Source: Paenibacillus xylanexedens | GTDB lineage: Bacteria; Bacillota; Bacilli; Paenibacillales; Paenibacillaceae | Assembly (NCBI RefSeq): GCF_017874615.1 | Contig: NZ_JAGIKV010000023.1 | Coordinates: 1-64,000, forward strand | Direction: 5' to 3' | DNA: 64,000 nt | Shown here: positions 56,140 to 64,000 of the stretch, one piece after another | Position numbering within the stretch: position 1 is the stretch's first letter | Layout: every line of letters begins with the position of its first letter | Translations under genes and position numbers: made by a program | The notes under the pieces: generated by a model | The model's input: only the letters and a program-made list of their open reading frames with translations | Told to the model about the DNA's origin: nothing | Database searches by the model: none

Positions 56140-56682
56140 GTGGATGAGATCACCAACTACAATATATTCAACCAATCGAATGGTCCCCTGTTTACTCAAC
56201 TGACCAATACCTTCTCGGCCCCAGGCATTGAAGCGTCACCAGACAGTGGTGCAGCTGCTGCAGGCAGTTTTTTTGCCTTAACGACCAACAATACCGCAAT
56301 TCCTGCCAGCCAAAACCTTCTTCTACAGATCCTGAATGGAGCCGGTAGTGGCAGAACATTACGCATATCCAGCCTCACGGGAGGCACAACAGCAGCAGCC
56401 ACACTTGTGATCTATTCGGGAGGAACGGTGACTGCCGGGAGCACACCAGTGCCCGTCAATACGCTACTTGGAAACACCAACGCCAGTGTCGTCACAACGA
56501 GACAAAACACGGGTACTCTTGGGGGAACCTTCACGAGCATCGCAAGTATTCCGCTTACCGCAGGTATGTATTCACTGGATTTGAACGGTTCGATTATTGT
56601 TCCACCGGGACAAACTTTATCCATTAGTGTAGGCACAGGGAGTCAGACGGGAGCCATTAACCTGTTCTGGTGGGAATTCTGA
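56140..56682 (+). CDS. Ser/Thr-rich surface-type protein, first of two paralogues
   Basis: This ~180-residue protein is rich in Thr, Ser, Gly and Asn and has beta-strand periodicity. It is a paralogue of the next gene: both have (I/V)FN near the start, NT(F/Y)(S/T)(A/S)PGI, GAGSGRTLRIS-like (GSGKTLYVS), PPGQ and a final WWE(F/V). No signal peptide. The start is ambiguous: GTG 56140 abuts GGGAGG, whereas aligning with the paralogue places its start at an ATC codon nine bases later, eight bases after GGGAGG. Function unknown; context suggests an acceptor or structural partner in the glycosylation locus. Confidence 0.65.
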   Translation: MDEITNYNIFNQSNGPLFTQLTNTFSAPGIEASPDSGAAAAGSFFALTTNNTAIPASQNLLLQILNGAGSGRTLRISSLTGGTTAAATLVIYSGGTVTAGSTPVPVNTLLGNTNASVVTTRQNTGTLGGTFTSIASIPLTAGMYSLDLNGSIIVPPGQTLSISVGTGSQTGAINLFWWEF

Positions 56683-56715
56683 GTTTGATAATAGTAGAAG
56701 AAGGTGGTGTATACA

Positions 56716-57297
56716 GTGCCAAACAATAATGTATTCAACCCGTTAAGCCAGCCCGTCTATACGTCAAATACCAACACATATACCTCTCCCGGCATTGTTG
56801 CCCCACCGGAGAACGATGCCGGCAACACAGGCAATCTGTACAATGCAGGTTCCACCAACTCCACAACACTGGGATTGCTGGGAGGAACGGTAATCGCCAC
56901 CGTACAATTAGCCAATCCAGCGGGGAGTGGAAAAACGCTATACGTATCACGGCTCTCCGGCGGAATTACAGTGGCACTTAACCTGTTGTCTTCCTTCAGC
57001 GGTTCCATGAATCTGACTGCGAATGGAACGCTCACTTCCCCAAGTACACTTACACCGGTGAATAGCAACCTTTCCAGCAGCAATACCAGTGTAGCCACGG
57101 TTCGATTCTCTGCTGCTGCGCCTTCAGGTGCGACCCCATTGATGGCAATGCCCCTTCAAGCAGGGCCGTTTCTATCCAATGAGTTCGGTCGTTATGTGAT
57201 TCCTCCAGGTCAGGCCATTAACCTGTCTGTCAGCGGATCACTCTCGGTTGGTGGACTGATGGCCTCCACTGCTTATTTTGCTTGGTGGGAAGTGTGA
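56716..57297 (+). CDS. Ser/Thr-rich surface-type protein, second paralogue
   Basis: This 193-residue protein parallels the preceding one (NVFNPLSQPVYTSNTNTYTSPGIVAPPENDAGNTG, GSGKTLYVSRLSGGITVALNLL, PPGQAINLSVSGSLSVGG, ending FAWWEV). GTG at 56716 starts it, six bases after AAGGTGGTG. It lies 33 bp after its paralogue and ends at a terminator. Composition is Ser/Thr/Asn/Gly rich with few charged residues, as in beta-rich surface or fibre proteins. Not recognised as a named family. Confidence 0.65.
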   Translation: MPNNNVFNPLSQPVYTSNTNTYTSPGIVAPPENDAGNTGNLYNAGSTNSTTLGLLGGTVIATVQLANPAGSGKTLYVSRLSGGITVALNLLSSFSGSMNLTANGTLTSPSTLTPVNSNLSSSNTSVATVRFSAAAPSGATPLMAMPLQAGPFLSNEFGRYVIPPGQAINLSVSGSLSVGGLMASTAYFAWWEV

Positions 57298-57331
57298 TTC
57301 GTTCAACGATGTATAACAAAGGCCACGTGCA

Positions 57332-57373
57332 AACAGCCGCCTTCGGATGAGTACCGAAAGCGGCTGTTCTTTA
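57332..57373 (+). terminator. Terminator after the Ser/Thr-rich pair
   Basis: AACAGCCGC-TTCGG and CCGAA-GCGGCTGTT form a long stem followed by CTTTATATT. Confidence 0.8.
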
Positions 57374-57438
57374 TATTGTAGATGGATGATTAAAAATGTT
57401 GTCCGATTCCCGCAAAAACGAACAATCGTTCCCTTTTC

Positions 57439-58233
57439 TTAACCCAGCACGACACGATCATCTGCCATTTTTTTGCCGCTAATCCGTTCGAATTCACCAA
57501 GCAACTCAGGGACAGTCAACGTACGCTTGCGCTCTTCGCTGACATCCAGAATAATTCGTCCTTTGTCCATCATGATCAGACGGTTACCCAGACGAATGGC
57601 CTGCTCCATATTGTGCGTCACCATCAATGTAGTAAGTCTCATCTCACGCACAAGTGTCTCCGTTAGTTCCGTGATCAGTTCGGCACGTGAAGGGTCAAGG
57701 GCTGCCGTATGCTCATCCAATAGTAAAATCTGCGGCTGGGTAAACGTAGCCATTAACAGGCTAAGTGCCTGCCGCTCCCCGCCAGACAACAGACCCACTT
57801 TTGCGTTCGGCCGCTTTTCCAGTCCAATTCCCAGCTTCTCCAGTTGCGTGTTGAAAATCTCCCGTCTGGCACGGGTAACTCCGAAGCCCAGTCCGCGTCC
57901 TTTGCCACGTTTGTATGCCATCGCCATGTTTTCTTCAATGGACATATGTGGTGCTGTTCCTGCCATCGGGTCCTGAAACACCCGGCCAATCCAGCTACTG
58001 CGTTTATGCTCCGGCAGGTTTTTAATGGAACGGTCATTAATCAGTACATCGCCCATATCCGGCTTCATCACACCCGAAATGATGTTCATCAGCGTGGATT
58101 TACCCGCTCCGTTACTGCCAATCACCGTCACAAAGTCTCCCGGATTCATCGTCAGATTCACACCGACCAGCGCGGTCTTCTCATCCGTTGTGCCTGGGTT
58201 GAACAGCTTGGTTACTTGTGTAATCTCCAGCAT
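57439..58233 (-). CDS. ABC transporter ATPase (TrpXYZ-like importer)
   Basis: This 264-residue ATPase has Walker A GSNGAGKST, signature LSGGERQALSLLMA, Walker B ILLLDEHTAALDPS and H-loop MVTHNMEQAI. It drives the importer made with the permease and binding protein encoded directly upstream. ATG at 58233 follows GGGAGG by 9 bp; it begins 2 bp after the permease stop. The DEHTAALDP variant is seen in this TrpX/branched-chain-like importer group, to my recollection. Confidence 0.9.
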   Translation of the reverse strand: MLEITQVTKLFNPGTTDEKTALVGVNLTMNPGDFVTVIGSNGAGKSTLMNIISGVMKPDMGDVLINDRSIKNLPEHKRSSWIGRVFQDPMAGTAPHMSIEENMAMAYKRGKGRGLGFGVTRARREIFNTQLEKLGIGLEKRPNAKVGLLSGGERQALSLLMATFTQPQILLLDEHTAALDPSRAELITELTETLVREMRLTTLMVTHNMEQAIRLGNRLIMMDKGRIILDVSEERKRTLTVPELLGEFERISGKKMADDRVVLG

Positions 58234-58235
58234 GA

Positions 58236-59156
58236 TCACATACCTCCCTTCGTCTGATGACCCCCGGATCGCATCAACTCTTCCGTTCGTTTGCGAGCCA
58301 GACTACGCTGCTTCATGGAGCGCTGCATCGTTGGGAATACAAGGGCGATAATGACGATCACCGCGGTGATCAACTTCAGATCCGACGTGTCGAACCATTC
58401 GACTTGAAGAGCAAGCGCAACCACAATCCGGTATATAATTGAACCAACGATCGCTGCAAGTGTAGCCCAGAATACCGTTCTTGCACCAAGGATGGCTTCA
58501 CCGATAATCACGGAAGCCAGCCCGATAACGATCATACCGATGCCCATCGTGATGTCTGCAAAACCTGATTGCTGTGCAATGAATGCACCAGACAGGGCAA
58601 CCAATCCATTGGATAAGCTGACACCTACAATGGTAGTCACATCCGTATTTGCACCAAAGCTGCGAATCATGCGTTTGTTATCACCTGTCGCGCGGAGTGC
58701 CAGTCCAACATCTGTTTTCATGAACAGATCGAGCATGATTTTAAATACCAGCACCACGATAATAATTAGCACCATGACATGCTCACCTGAGAATGGATTA
58801 TCCATACCCATAATGGATTTATTCGGTGCGCCAAGAATACGCATATTAATGGAGTAGAGCGCGATCATCATCAGAATCCCGGATAACAATCCGTTGATTT
58901 TGCCTTTGGTATGAAGCAGACCTGTACAAGCCCCGGCCACCATGCCGCCAGCCATTGCCGCCAAACAGGCGAGCCAAGGAGAGAAGTCATTGGAGATCAT
59001 AACCGCCGCGATTGCGCCTCCTGTTGTAAAACTTCCGTCTACGGTAAGGTCAGGAAAATCGAGTATGCGGAACGTAATATATACACCCAGTGCCATCAGT
59101 GCATATAAAAGCCCCAGCTCGATCGCCCCTTCAATTGAATTCCAGCTTATACTCAC
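58236..59156 (-). CDS. ABC transporter permease (TrpXYZ-like importer)
   Basis: This 306-residue protein has about eight to ten membrane helices of the branched-chain/ribose-permease type (IELGLLYALMALGVYITFRILDFPDLTVDGSFTTGGAIAAV; FADITMGIGMIVIGLASVIIGEAILG). Start is GTG at 59156, directly after GGGAGG; the frame up to 59264 lacks a site. It is the middle gene of a binding-protein/permease/ATPase operon. Confidence 0.9.
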   Translation of the reverse strand: MSISWNSIEGAIELGLLYALMALGVYITFRILDFPDLTVDGSFTTGGAIAAVMISNDFSPWLACLAAMAGGMVAGACTGLLHTKGKINGLLSGILMMIALYSINMRILGAPNKSIMGMDNPFSGEHVMVLIIIVVLVFKIMLDLFMKTDVGLALRATGDNKRMIRSFGANTDVTTIVGVSLSNGLVALSGAFIAQQSGFADITMGIGMIVIGLASVIIGEAILGARTVFWATLAAIVGSIIYRIVVALALQVEWFDTSDLKLITAVIVIIALVFPTMQRSMKQRSLARKRTEELMRSGGHQTKGGM

Positions 59157-59281
59157 GCTACTTCCTCCCTGTCTATCGAAAAGAATGAGGCGAACCCGTT
59201 GCATGTCCGCCTCGCATCCATACTGCCGGATTACATTCCGGTCAGATTTTTGAATCAATCTCATAACTCATTAAATTGATT

Positions 59282-60331
59282 CTATTGAATAATGTTGTTT
59301 TCCTGGTCTTTTACTTCCGCTTTCATCTCATCCGTAACCGTGATGCCTTGGGCTTCAGCTGCTTTCAGGTTCAGGATCAGATCCAGTTTGTCCGGAACGG
59401 TGACTTTCATATCACCAGGTTTTGTACCATTTTTCAGAATGTCGGCAGCCATCTCACCCACCTGATATCCATGGTCATAATATTTGAAGCCAACGGTTGC
59501 GAAAGCTCCTTTTTCAACGGTATCCCGATCACTGGAGAAGAACGGGATTTTATTACTGTTTGCCGTTTGGATGATCGTATCCACCGCACTCACGACAGAA
59601 TTATCAAGCGTGATGTAGAAAGCGTCTACTTTGCCAACCAGAGAATCCGTTGCCTGTTTTACTTCAGATGTATTCGTAACTGGCGCTTTCACCAGCTTGA
59701 TATTATGTGTTGCGAGCGCTTTTTCTGCGTTATCTGCCATAACCACCGCATTTGGTTCACCTTCGTTAATGACCAAGCCTACCGTTTTCACATCCGGCAG
59801 ATTTTTGGCGATAAAGTCAGCCAATTGTACGATAGCCTCCGGATTCGTATCCGATGCACCTGTAACATTGCCGCCCGGCTTGTCCATATCGGTCACCAGT
59901 TTGGCACCCAGTGGGTCCGTTACGGCTGCGAACAACAATGGCTTGTCCTTCCCTTGTTGAGCCAGAGCCAGCGCAGATGGTGTTGCGATGCCGAGTACGA
60001 GATCATTTTTGGAATCACCCGAGATTTTCTGTGCAATGGAAAGGTTGTTCGTCGAATCACCTTGCGCATTATTGTAATCGATTTTGAGGTTCTTGTTCTC
60101 TTCAATGCCCGCTTCCTTCAGGGCTGCGATGAATCCTTCACGTGTAGCATCCAGAGATGGATGTTCAACAATCTGGGAGATGGCAATCTGGTATGATTTT
60201 TCCTCGCTGCCTCCACCTGTTGTACTCCCCGATCCTTCGGATTCCGTACCTGTACCGCTGTTATTTCCGCAACCTGCTGCAACGATCATTGAAGCAACCA
60301 TCATCAGTGACATCCAAAATTTCTTTTTCAT
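59282..60331 (-). CDS. Substrate-binding lipoprotein, TrpX/ABC_sub_bind type
   Basis: This 349-residue protein has a lipoprotein signal (VASMIVAAGCGNN, Cys20) and the two-lobed fold pattern of PF04392-type binding proteins (YQIAISQIVEHPSLDATREGFIAALKEAGI; LVLGIATPSALALAQ; TDPLGAKLVTDMDKPGGNVTGASD; FFSSDRDTVEKGAFATVGF). Such proteins bind tryptophan, tyrosine or related ligands. GAGGGG precedes the ATG. I looked for a tryptophan T-box in the 337-bp leader and found none, so the ligand stays open. Confidence 0.88.
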   Translation of the reverse strand: MKKKFWMSLMMVASMIVAAGCGNNSGTGTESEGSGSTTGGGSEEKSYQIAISQIVEHPSLDATREGFIAALKEAGIEENKNLKIDYNNAQGDSTNNLSIAQKISGDSKNDLVLGIATPSALALAQQGKDKPLLFAAVTDPLGAKLVTDMDKPGGNVTGASDTNPEAIVQLADFIAKNLPDVKTVGLVINEGEPNAVVMADNAEKALATHNIKLVKAPVTNTSEVKQATDSLVGKVDAFYITLDNSVVSAVDTIIQTANSNKIPFFSSDRDTVEKGAFATVGFKYYDHGYQVGEMAADILKNGTKPGDMKVTVPDKLDLILNLKAAEAQGITVTDEMKAEVKDQENNIIQ

Positions 60332-60668
60332 GTGTGAGAACCCCTCTCCATCTTATAAAATGTGGTTACCCTTATCGAATTCCATTGACACGATAGGGCG
60401 GGACAAAACGAACGCTTCAACGCATTGTTGCTTTGATCGACAAAAGCAGACAAATATAGACTTTTCTCATGCGACTGAAGTCCATGACCCGTGTTGGTGT
60501 TTTATTGTTCCCCTAATATTAAGGGGCGTCCCGATATCCGTCAATGGTTGAACCGCTTCCAATTTACTTTCATCGTATGGTTGTGATAGAAAACATTACA
60601 TAAAACTTAAAAACCACCCACATTGTTCTGTAGATGGTCGCCATGGGTACAGCAAAATAAGGTCCTAC
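60332..60668. other. Leader region before the TrpX-like gene
   Basis: No gene. On the minus strand there is a small stem CCCCT...AGGGG near 60510-60530 and a GAGA...TCTC next to the ribosome site. No known riboswitch, T-box or clear promoter pair could be assigned. Confidence 0.5.
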
Positions 60669-61190
60669 TCATGAAAATGGAGTATGAAGTCTTCTTCTAA
60701 TCTCGTCCACAAGCATTGTTTTCTCCGCTTCCGATATGGCATCCGCGATCAATTTGCGTGCCGCAACAGGAGCAATCCAGGGTTCGATATCTGCATAGCC
60801 AATACCGGACAACTTCTCATACTCCTCCATAAAGACACCAATGCTGTACTCTCTCGTCGCATTCAGGACAACCGTCGCTTCATCGGCAGATGCGGGGGCA
60901 GTATCGCATATCGAATCATAATAATGTATTCGGCCAAGTCTGCTTCCGGATTCCCGGTAGAGGCATTGTTCCAGTCAATAATGATTGCATCATGATCTCG
61001 AAGGAGTATGTTACCCGGGTTGGGATCACCGTGACATAGTTGCTGCTTCATCGGTAATTGATCCAATTGGGCAATCACGGCAGCTTTCTCCGCTTGAGAT
61101 AAGTATCGTGCTTCATCATGAGATTTTTCATATTTAAAATTTTCAAAAAAAAGAGGCATCCCTCCCAATGTACTTTGGGTATGGTCACCT
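60669..61190 (-). pseudogene. Decayed aminoglycoside-phosphotransferase-like gene
   Basis: The minus strand encodes the C-lobe of an APH-type kinase: QLCHGDPNPGNILLRDHDAIIIDWNNASTGNPEADLAEY contains the catalytic HGDxxxxN and the metal-binding IDW. The frame then breaks at a C5 run (60892-60896): the remainder, ASADEATVVLNATREYSIGVFMEEYEKLSGIGYADIEPWIAP and on to the stop at 60669, continues in another frame. The N-lobe is missing, since an in-frame stop lies just upstream of the first recognisable residues. One lost C would explain the break; the 5' loss means the gene is dead in any case. Confidence 0.8.
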
Positions 61191-61221
61191 TATATCGATC
61201 AATGGATAGCTCCAGAGTGCT

Positions 61222-62154
61222 TTATTCCTTTTCTTTTTGCAGTTCTTCTAATTCAGATGGTGTTAGCCCGGTAGCTTTAATAATAGTAGCCTGATCAAGA
61301 CCTAAAGTGAGCATATTCATTGCGATTTTCCGCTTGCTCTCAGCTTCACCTTCTTTGATTCCTTCTTTGATTCCCTCTTTGATCCCTTCTTCGATTCCTT
61401 TTTGAATTCCTTCCTCCATGCCTTTCTTGAGACCCTCTTCTCGTGCGCCCTCAATCATGGAAGCTTCGTCCCATAGAAATTTCTGACGGTCAATATATCG
61501 TTGACGTGCTTGCTCATCCTGGCTCAGAAACTCTAATACACTCATGGCTTTTTTCAAAGCCGGTTCGGGTTCGTGCATCATTAACGCCTCCCAGCTTGAT
61601 TTAGTCATTCCTTTCAGAAATAACAGCCAACGCACCAATCCATCCTTCATTTGAATATTTTCATCATTTAGCTTTGGTATTTCCATAAAATGAATCTCTA
61701 TAACATCCGTCAACGGAATATCGGTATGGTCTTCTCTTAAATGAAATACGTTGTGGTACTGATCATTAGCGAGCATTTTGAAATTAACAATGTTGATCGC
61801 AACGCATTTTTTGAGTTGACTATATCTCTGTCCTTCAAGTAATTGTCCAGAATATTGTTTACCCCAGTAGAACAAAGTCCTCTTCTCTAAATCATACTGA
61901 TTAAACAACTGCATTTCAACATTAATTAGCTCACCTTGATCTGTTTTGGCCCGTATGTCCAGAATGGACTGTTTATCTCTCGGGGTATCCTTGTCCAGAT
62001 AAGGATTGATCAATACAATCTCGGTCAGTAAGGATTCACCTGCATTTTTGAAGGTGTGATTCAGAAAAGCCAGAAGAACATCCTTATTCTCTTCACTTCC
62101 AAAGATTCGTTTAAACACATAATCGTTCTTGGGATCAAGTAACTCTGTCATCAT
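61222..62154 (-). CDS. Rpn-type PD-(D/E)XK nuclease (PDDEXK_2 transposase family)
   Basis: This 310-residue protein begins LLDPKNDYVFKRIFGSEENKDVLLAFLNHTF, the hallmark of the Rpn/PDDEXK_2 family; the nuclease residues sit in SILDIRAKTDQGELINVEMQLF (D...ExQ). Members such as E. coli RpnA are DNA endonucleases that stimulate RecA-independent recombination, and some act in phage defence. The C-terminal part ends with short G-(I/M)-(K/E/Q)-(E/K) repeats encoded by 12-bp units, then a helical tail. ATG follows AGGAG. Such tails act as inhibitors translated separately in E. coli relatives; an internal start is not obvious here. Confidence 0.88.
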   Translation of the reverse strand: MMTELLDPKNDYVFKRIFGSEENKDVLLAFLNHTFKNAGESLLTEIVLINPYLDKDTPRDKQSILDIRAKTDQGELINVEMQLFNQYDLEKRTLFYWGKQYSGQLLEGQRYSQLKKCVAINIVNFKMLANDQYHNVFHLREDHTDIPLTDVIEIHFMEIPKLNDENIQMKDGLVRWLLFLKGMTKSSWEALMMHEPEPALKKAMSVLEFLSQDEQARQRYIDRQKFLWDEASMIEGAREEGLKKGMEEGIQKGIEEGIKEGIKEGIKEGEAESKRKIAMNMLTLGLDQATIIKATGLTPSELEELQKEKE

Positions 62155-62298
62155 TATTCACTCCTACGCGCAAAATGAACAGGATATATCTGCTGAAGTA
62201 TCAGCAAATATAAGGATGCGAACATGCACTGGATGTTAACTCTATTATAACACGCATCGCCATATGGAAATAGCGTTTATACGTAATTAACTATCAAA

Positions 62299-62335
62299 AA
62301 AAGAGACTATTTCGACGAATCGAAACAATCTCTTT
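62299..62335 (-). terminator. Terminator of the trhO-sufR-like operon
   Basis: On the minus strand AAAGAGATTGTTTCG pairs with CGAAATAGTCTCTTT and continues into a T-run. Confidence 0.85.
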
Positions 62336-62346
62336 GTATAAACCAA

Positions 62347-62994
62347 CTAATTTCCCGACGCTTCGCGAATCTCATACTTGCACCTTTTGCCGCCATCGGC
62401 GTAACATTCGGTACGCTCCACCTCAGCTTGAAGCAGCGAGCGAAACAGTTCCAGTTCACAGCGGCAAGCCTGCTTGTAGACACTCGCGACTTGTACGATC
62501 GGGCAGTTCATTTCCGTAATGACGTAAGTTCCATCGTCTTCTCTGGACGCATCCGCCATATATCCATTGGCATTCTGGATTCGCGCGAGTTCCTCCACCC
62601 GTCCGGCCAGATCCTGGCCCTCCATCTGTGGCAATCCGCTGCGAAGCAGCTTGTCCCGGCGACTCTCGAACAACGCATCTACCACACCGCTACCGGCTGA
62701 GTCAGACAATTCTTCAAGAAGTTCCAGCGTAAGGGACGAATATGATTTTGGAAAAAAGCTGTCCCCGCGCACCGTCAATTGGTACACCGAGGACGGACGT
62801 CCGGCCGTAGCCCGGGCCTCCCGAACCTCAATCCATCCGTCCTGCTCCAGTGCCGTCAGATGACGGCGAATGGCCATGCCGGTCAGGCCCAGATCAGCTG
62901 TCATTTCCCTCGCGGTCAATGTACCTTGCTGCTTCAGCATGAACAAAATCCGTTCACGCGTCGTTCGTTCCTCTTCGCGCTTCACGATCAGCAC
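62347..62994 (-). CDS. SufR-like Fe-S-responsive transcription regulator
   Basis: This 215-residue regulator has an N-terminal winged HTH (TTRERILFMLKQQGTLTAREMTADLGLTGMAIRRHLTALEQDGWIEVRE) and a C-terminal domain with the SufR-type cysteine pattern (NCPIVQVASVYKQACRCELELFRSLL...ECYADGGKRCKYEI), which in SufR holds a 4Fe-4S cluster sensing iron-sulfur status. The start is probably GTG 62994 after AGGAG. It begins 12 bp after trhO, so both share a transcript. No suf genes are in the window. Confidence 0.8.
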   Translation of the reverse strand: MLIVKREEERTTRERILFMLKQQGTLTAREMTADLGLTGMAIRRHLTALEQDGWIEVREARATAGRPSSVYQLTVRGDSFFPKSYSSLTLELLEELSDSAGSGVVDALFESRRDKLLRSGLPQMEGQDLAGRVEELARIQNANGYMADASREDDGTYVITEMNCPIVQVASVYKQACRCELELFRSLLQAEVERTECYADGGKRCKYEIREASGN

Positions 62995-63006
62995 CTGCTC
63001 TCCTGC

Positions 63007-63894
63007 TTATGCGTGTACCGGTGCTGCCTCCCGGCAGGCATCCGAGCAAAAGCGGTTATGCGTCTCTTCGCAATCCTCACAGCTTACGTGCTGCAGGTTG
63101 CAGGTTGGACAATTAATATATCGGTCATGTGTCGTTCCACAGTGATAACAGCTGGCAATGACGATATCTTCTTCTGTCCGGTTAATCGGTACAGAGATAC
63201 GCTCGTCAAACACGTAACACTTACCATCGAACAGATGGCCTTGTACTTCTGGGTCTTTACCATACGTGACAATACCGCCGTCCAATTGAGCCACATCCTG
63301 GAATCCTTCATTGATCATGAACCCGGTCAGCTTCTCGCAGCGAATGCCGCCCGTGCAATAGGTAATAATCGTTTTGTCCTTCATGTCACCCAGGTTCTCC
63401 CGAATCCACTCCGGAAACTCACGGAACGACTCCACATCTGGACGGATGGCCCCGCGGAAGTGACCAATTTCGTATTCATAATCATTGCGACCATCGATAA
63501 CGATGACGTCATCACGTTGCAGATGTTCATGGAACTCTTTTGGCGAAAGGCGTTTGCCGCTAGTCACATTTGGATCAAGGTCATCGTCCACGCGGAACGT
63601 AACCAGCTCTGCTTTGTGACGAACAAAGATCTTTTTGAACGCATGCTCTTCCACATCATCAATCTTGAACACCATATCGCTGAATAGCGGATTAGCCAGC
63701 ATATCTTTCATGTACTGTTCCGTCTGTTCGGGCGTACCGGATACGGTACCGTTGATGCCTTCAGATGCGATCAGAATTCGGCCTTTCACACCCAGGTCCT
63801 TACAGTATTGCAGATGCTCTTGTGTAAACGTCTCGGGGTCTTCAATCTTCACGAACTTATAATATAAAAGCACGCGGTACGCGCTGTTACACAT
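63007..63894 (-). CDS. trhO: tRNA U34 hydroxylase / rhodanese-family TrhO
   Basis: This 295-residue protein matches the TrhO/YceA/YbfQ family that makes 5-hydroxyuridine at tRNA position 34. It has the N-terminal domain ([15 protein letters not shown]), a rhodanese domain with active-site Cys in [11 protein letters not shown], and a C-terminal cysteine-rich zinc-type module ([27 protein letters not shown]...FCSDAC). ATG at 63894 follows AGGTGA; the GTG at 63903 overlaps that site. It is the promoter-proximal gene of a two-gene unit with the SufR-like regulator. Confidence 0.9.
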   Translation of the reverse strand: MCNSAYRVLLYYKFVKIEDPETFTQEHLQYCKDLGVKGRILIASEGINGTVSGTPEQTEQYMKDMLANPLFSDMVFKIDDVEEHAFKKIFVRHKAELVTFRVDDDLDPNVTSGKRLSPKEFHEHLQRDDVIVIDGRNDYEYEIGHFRGAIRPDVESFREFPEWIRENLGDMKDKTIITYCTGGIRCEKLTGFMINEGFQDVAQLDGGIVTYGKDPEVQGHLFDGKCYVFDERISVPINRTEEDIVIASCYHCGTTHDRYINCPTCNLQHVSCEDCEETHNRFCSDACREAAPVHA

Positions 63895-63930
63895 GTATAT
63901 CACCTGTTCCTATTCCATGTTGTTATTAGC

Positions 63931-63945
63931 CGGATCATCCGGCAA
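63931..63945. repeat. Small palindrome upstream of trhO
   Basis: GCCGGA-TCA-TCCGGC is a perfect 6-bp inverted repeat 37 bp before the trhO start and could be an operator. The window ends in an A-rich stretch at 63974-63989. Confidence 0.45.
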
Positions 63946-64000
63946 GACGACTACGTTGCACCCTTACTGTTAAAAAGAAAAGAAACAGCCGCCCGAAACA

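Noticed and set aside
60332-60668. Tryptophan T-box riboswitch before the TrpX-like operon
   Set aside because: No GGGTGGNACCGCG-like T-box sequence or antiterminator pair is visible on the minus strand.

Overview
The window most resembles a chromosome segment of a Paenibacillus-like member of the Bacillales. Base composition is about 50% G+C, ribosome-binding sites are strong AGGAGG-type with frequent TTG and GTG starts, and the gene families are typical Firmicutes ones (GlpP antiterminator, LtaS-type sulfatase, HmoB-like monooxygenase, GntK, CidAB/LrgAB with a LysR regulator, cydABCD). The genus call is inferred from gene content; no rRNA or tRNA gene is present. I count 55 protein genes, one of them a pseudogene.

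Positions 1-22400 are mostly housekeeping and stress genes: a cytosolic alpha-amylase, a nuclease-helicase fusion of the Rad3/DinG type, HmoB, an LTA-synthase-like enzyme, a lipoprotein, an amidohydrolase/GNAT/GNAT operon, a LysR-cidA-cidB unit, an AbrB-like regulator with extra domains, a Crp/Fnr regulator, a HEAT-repeat protein, a divergent DoxX/HxlR pair, a Gfo/Idh oxidoreductase, the glycerol genes glpP-glpK-glpD (with a readable attenuator before glpD and no glpF), and a GTP cyclohydrolase II. The DoxX and cyclohydrolase promoters share a near-identical promoter-operator block, which suggests one HxlR regulon.

Positions 22600-36000 hold two carbohydrate ABC importers without ATPases (one beside gluconokinase, one beside a LacI regulator with a clear operator), a SnoaL/ArsR divergent pair, an unrecognised protein and a TagO/WecA-like phosphosugar transferase. 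Between them lies a paired interspersed repeat whose 8-bp core recurs exactly 50 bp apart; a second copy lies at the left edge of the window. Positions 36100-42400 hold a complete cydABCD operon for cytochrome bd oxidase, with two Fnr/Rex-type palindromes upstream.

Positions 42760-57300 are the most unusual part. Two convergent operons encode several glycosyltransferases (three of them GT2 domains fused to long TPR-like solenoids), a methyltransferase, and a 502-residue protein built from 18 modules of 13 residues and 11 of 8 residues, very rich in Thr. A companion with the same C-terminal domain and two further Ser/Thr-rich paralogues sit beside it. I infer a dedicated surface-protein glycosylation locus with its own acceptors. 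One glycosyltransferase has a sharply GC-rich, Ala-rich C-terminal half.

Positions 57400-64000 hold a TrpXYZ-like ABC importer, a decayed phosphotransferase gene, an Rpn-type PD-(D/E)XK nuclease with short in-frame repeats, and a TrhO rhodanese gene followed by a SufR-like Fe-S regulator.
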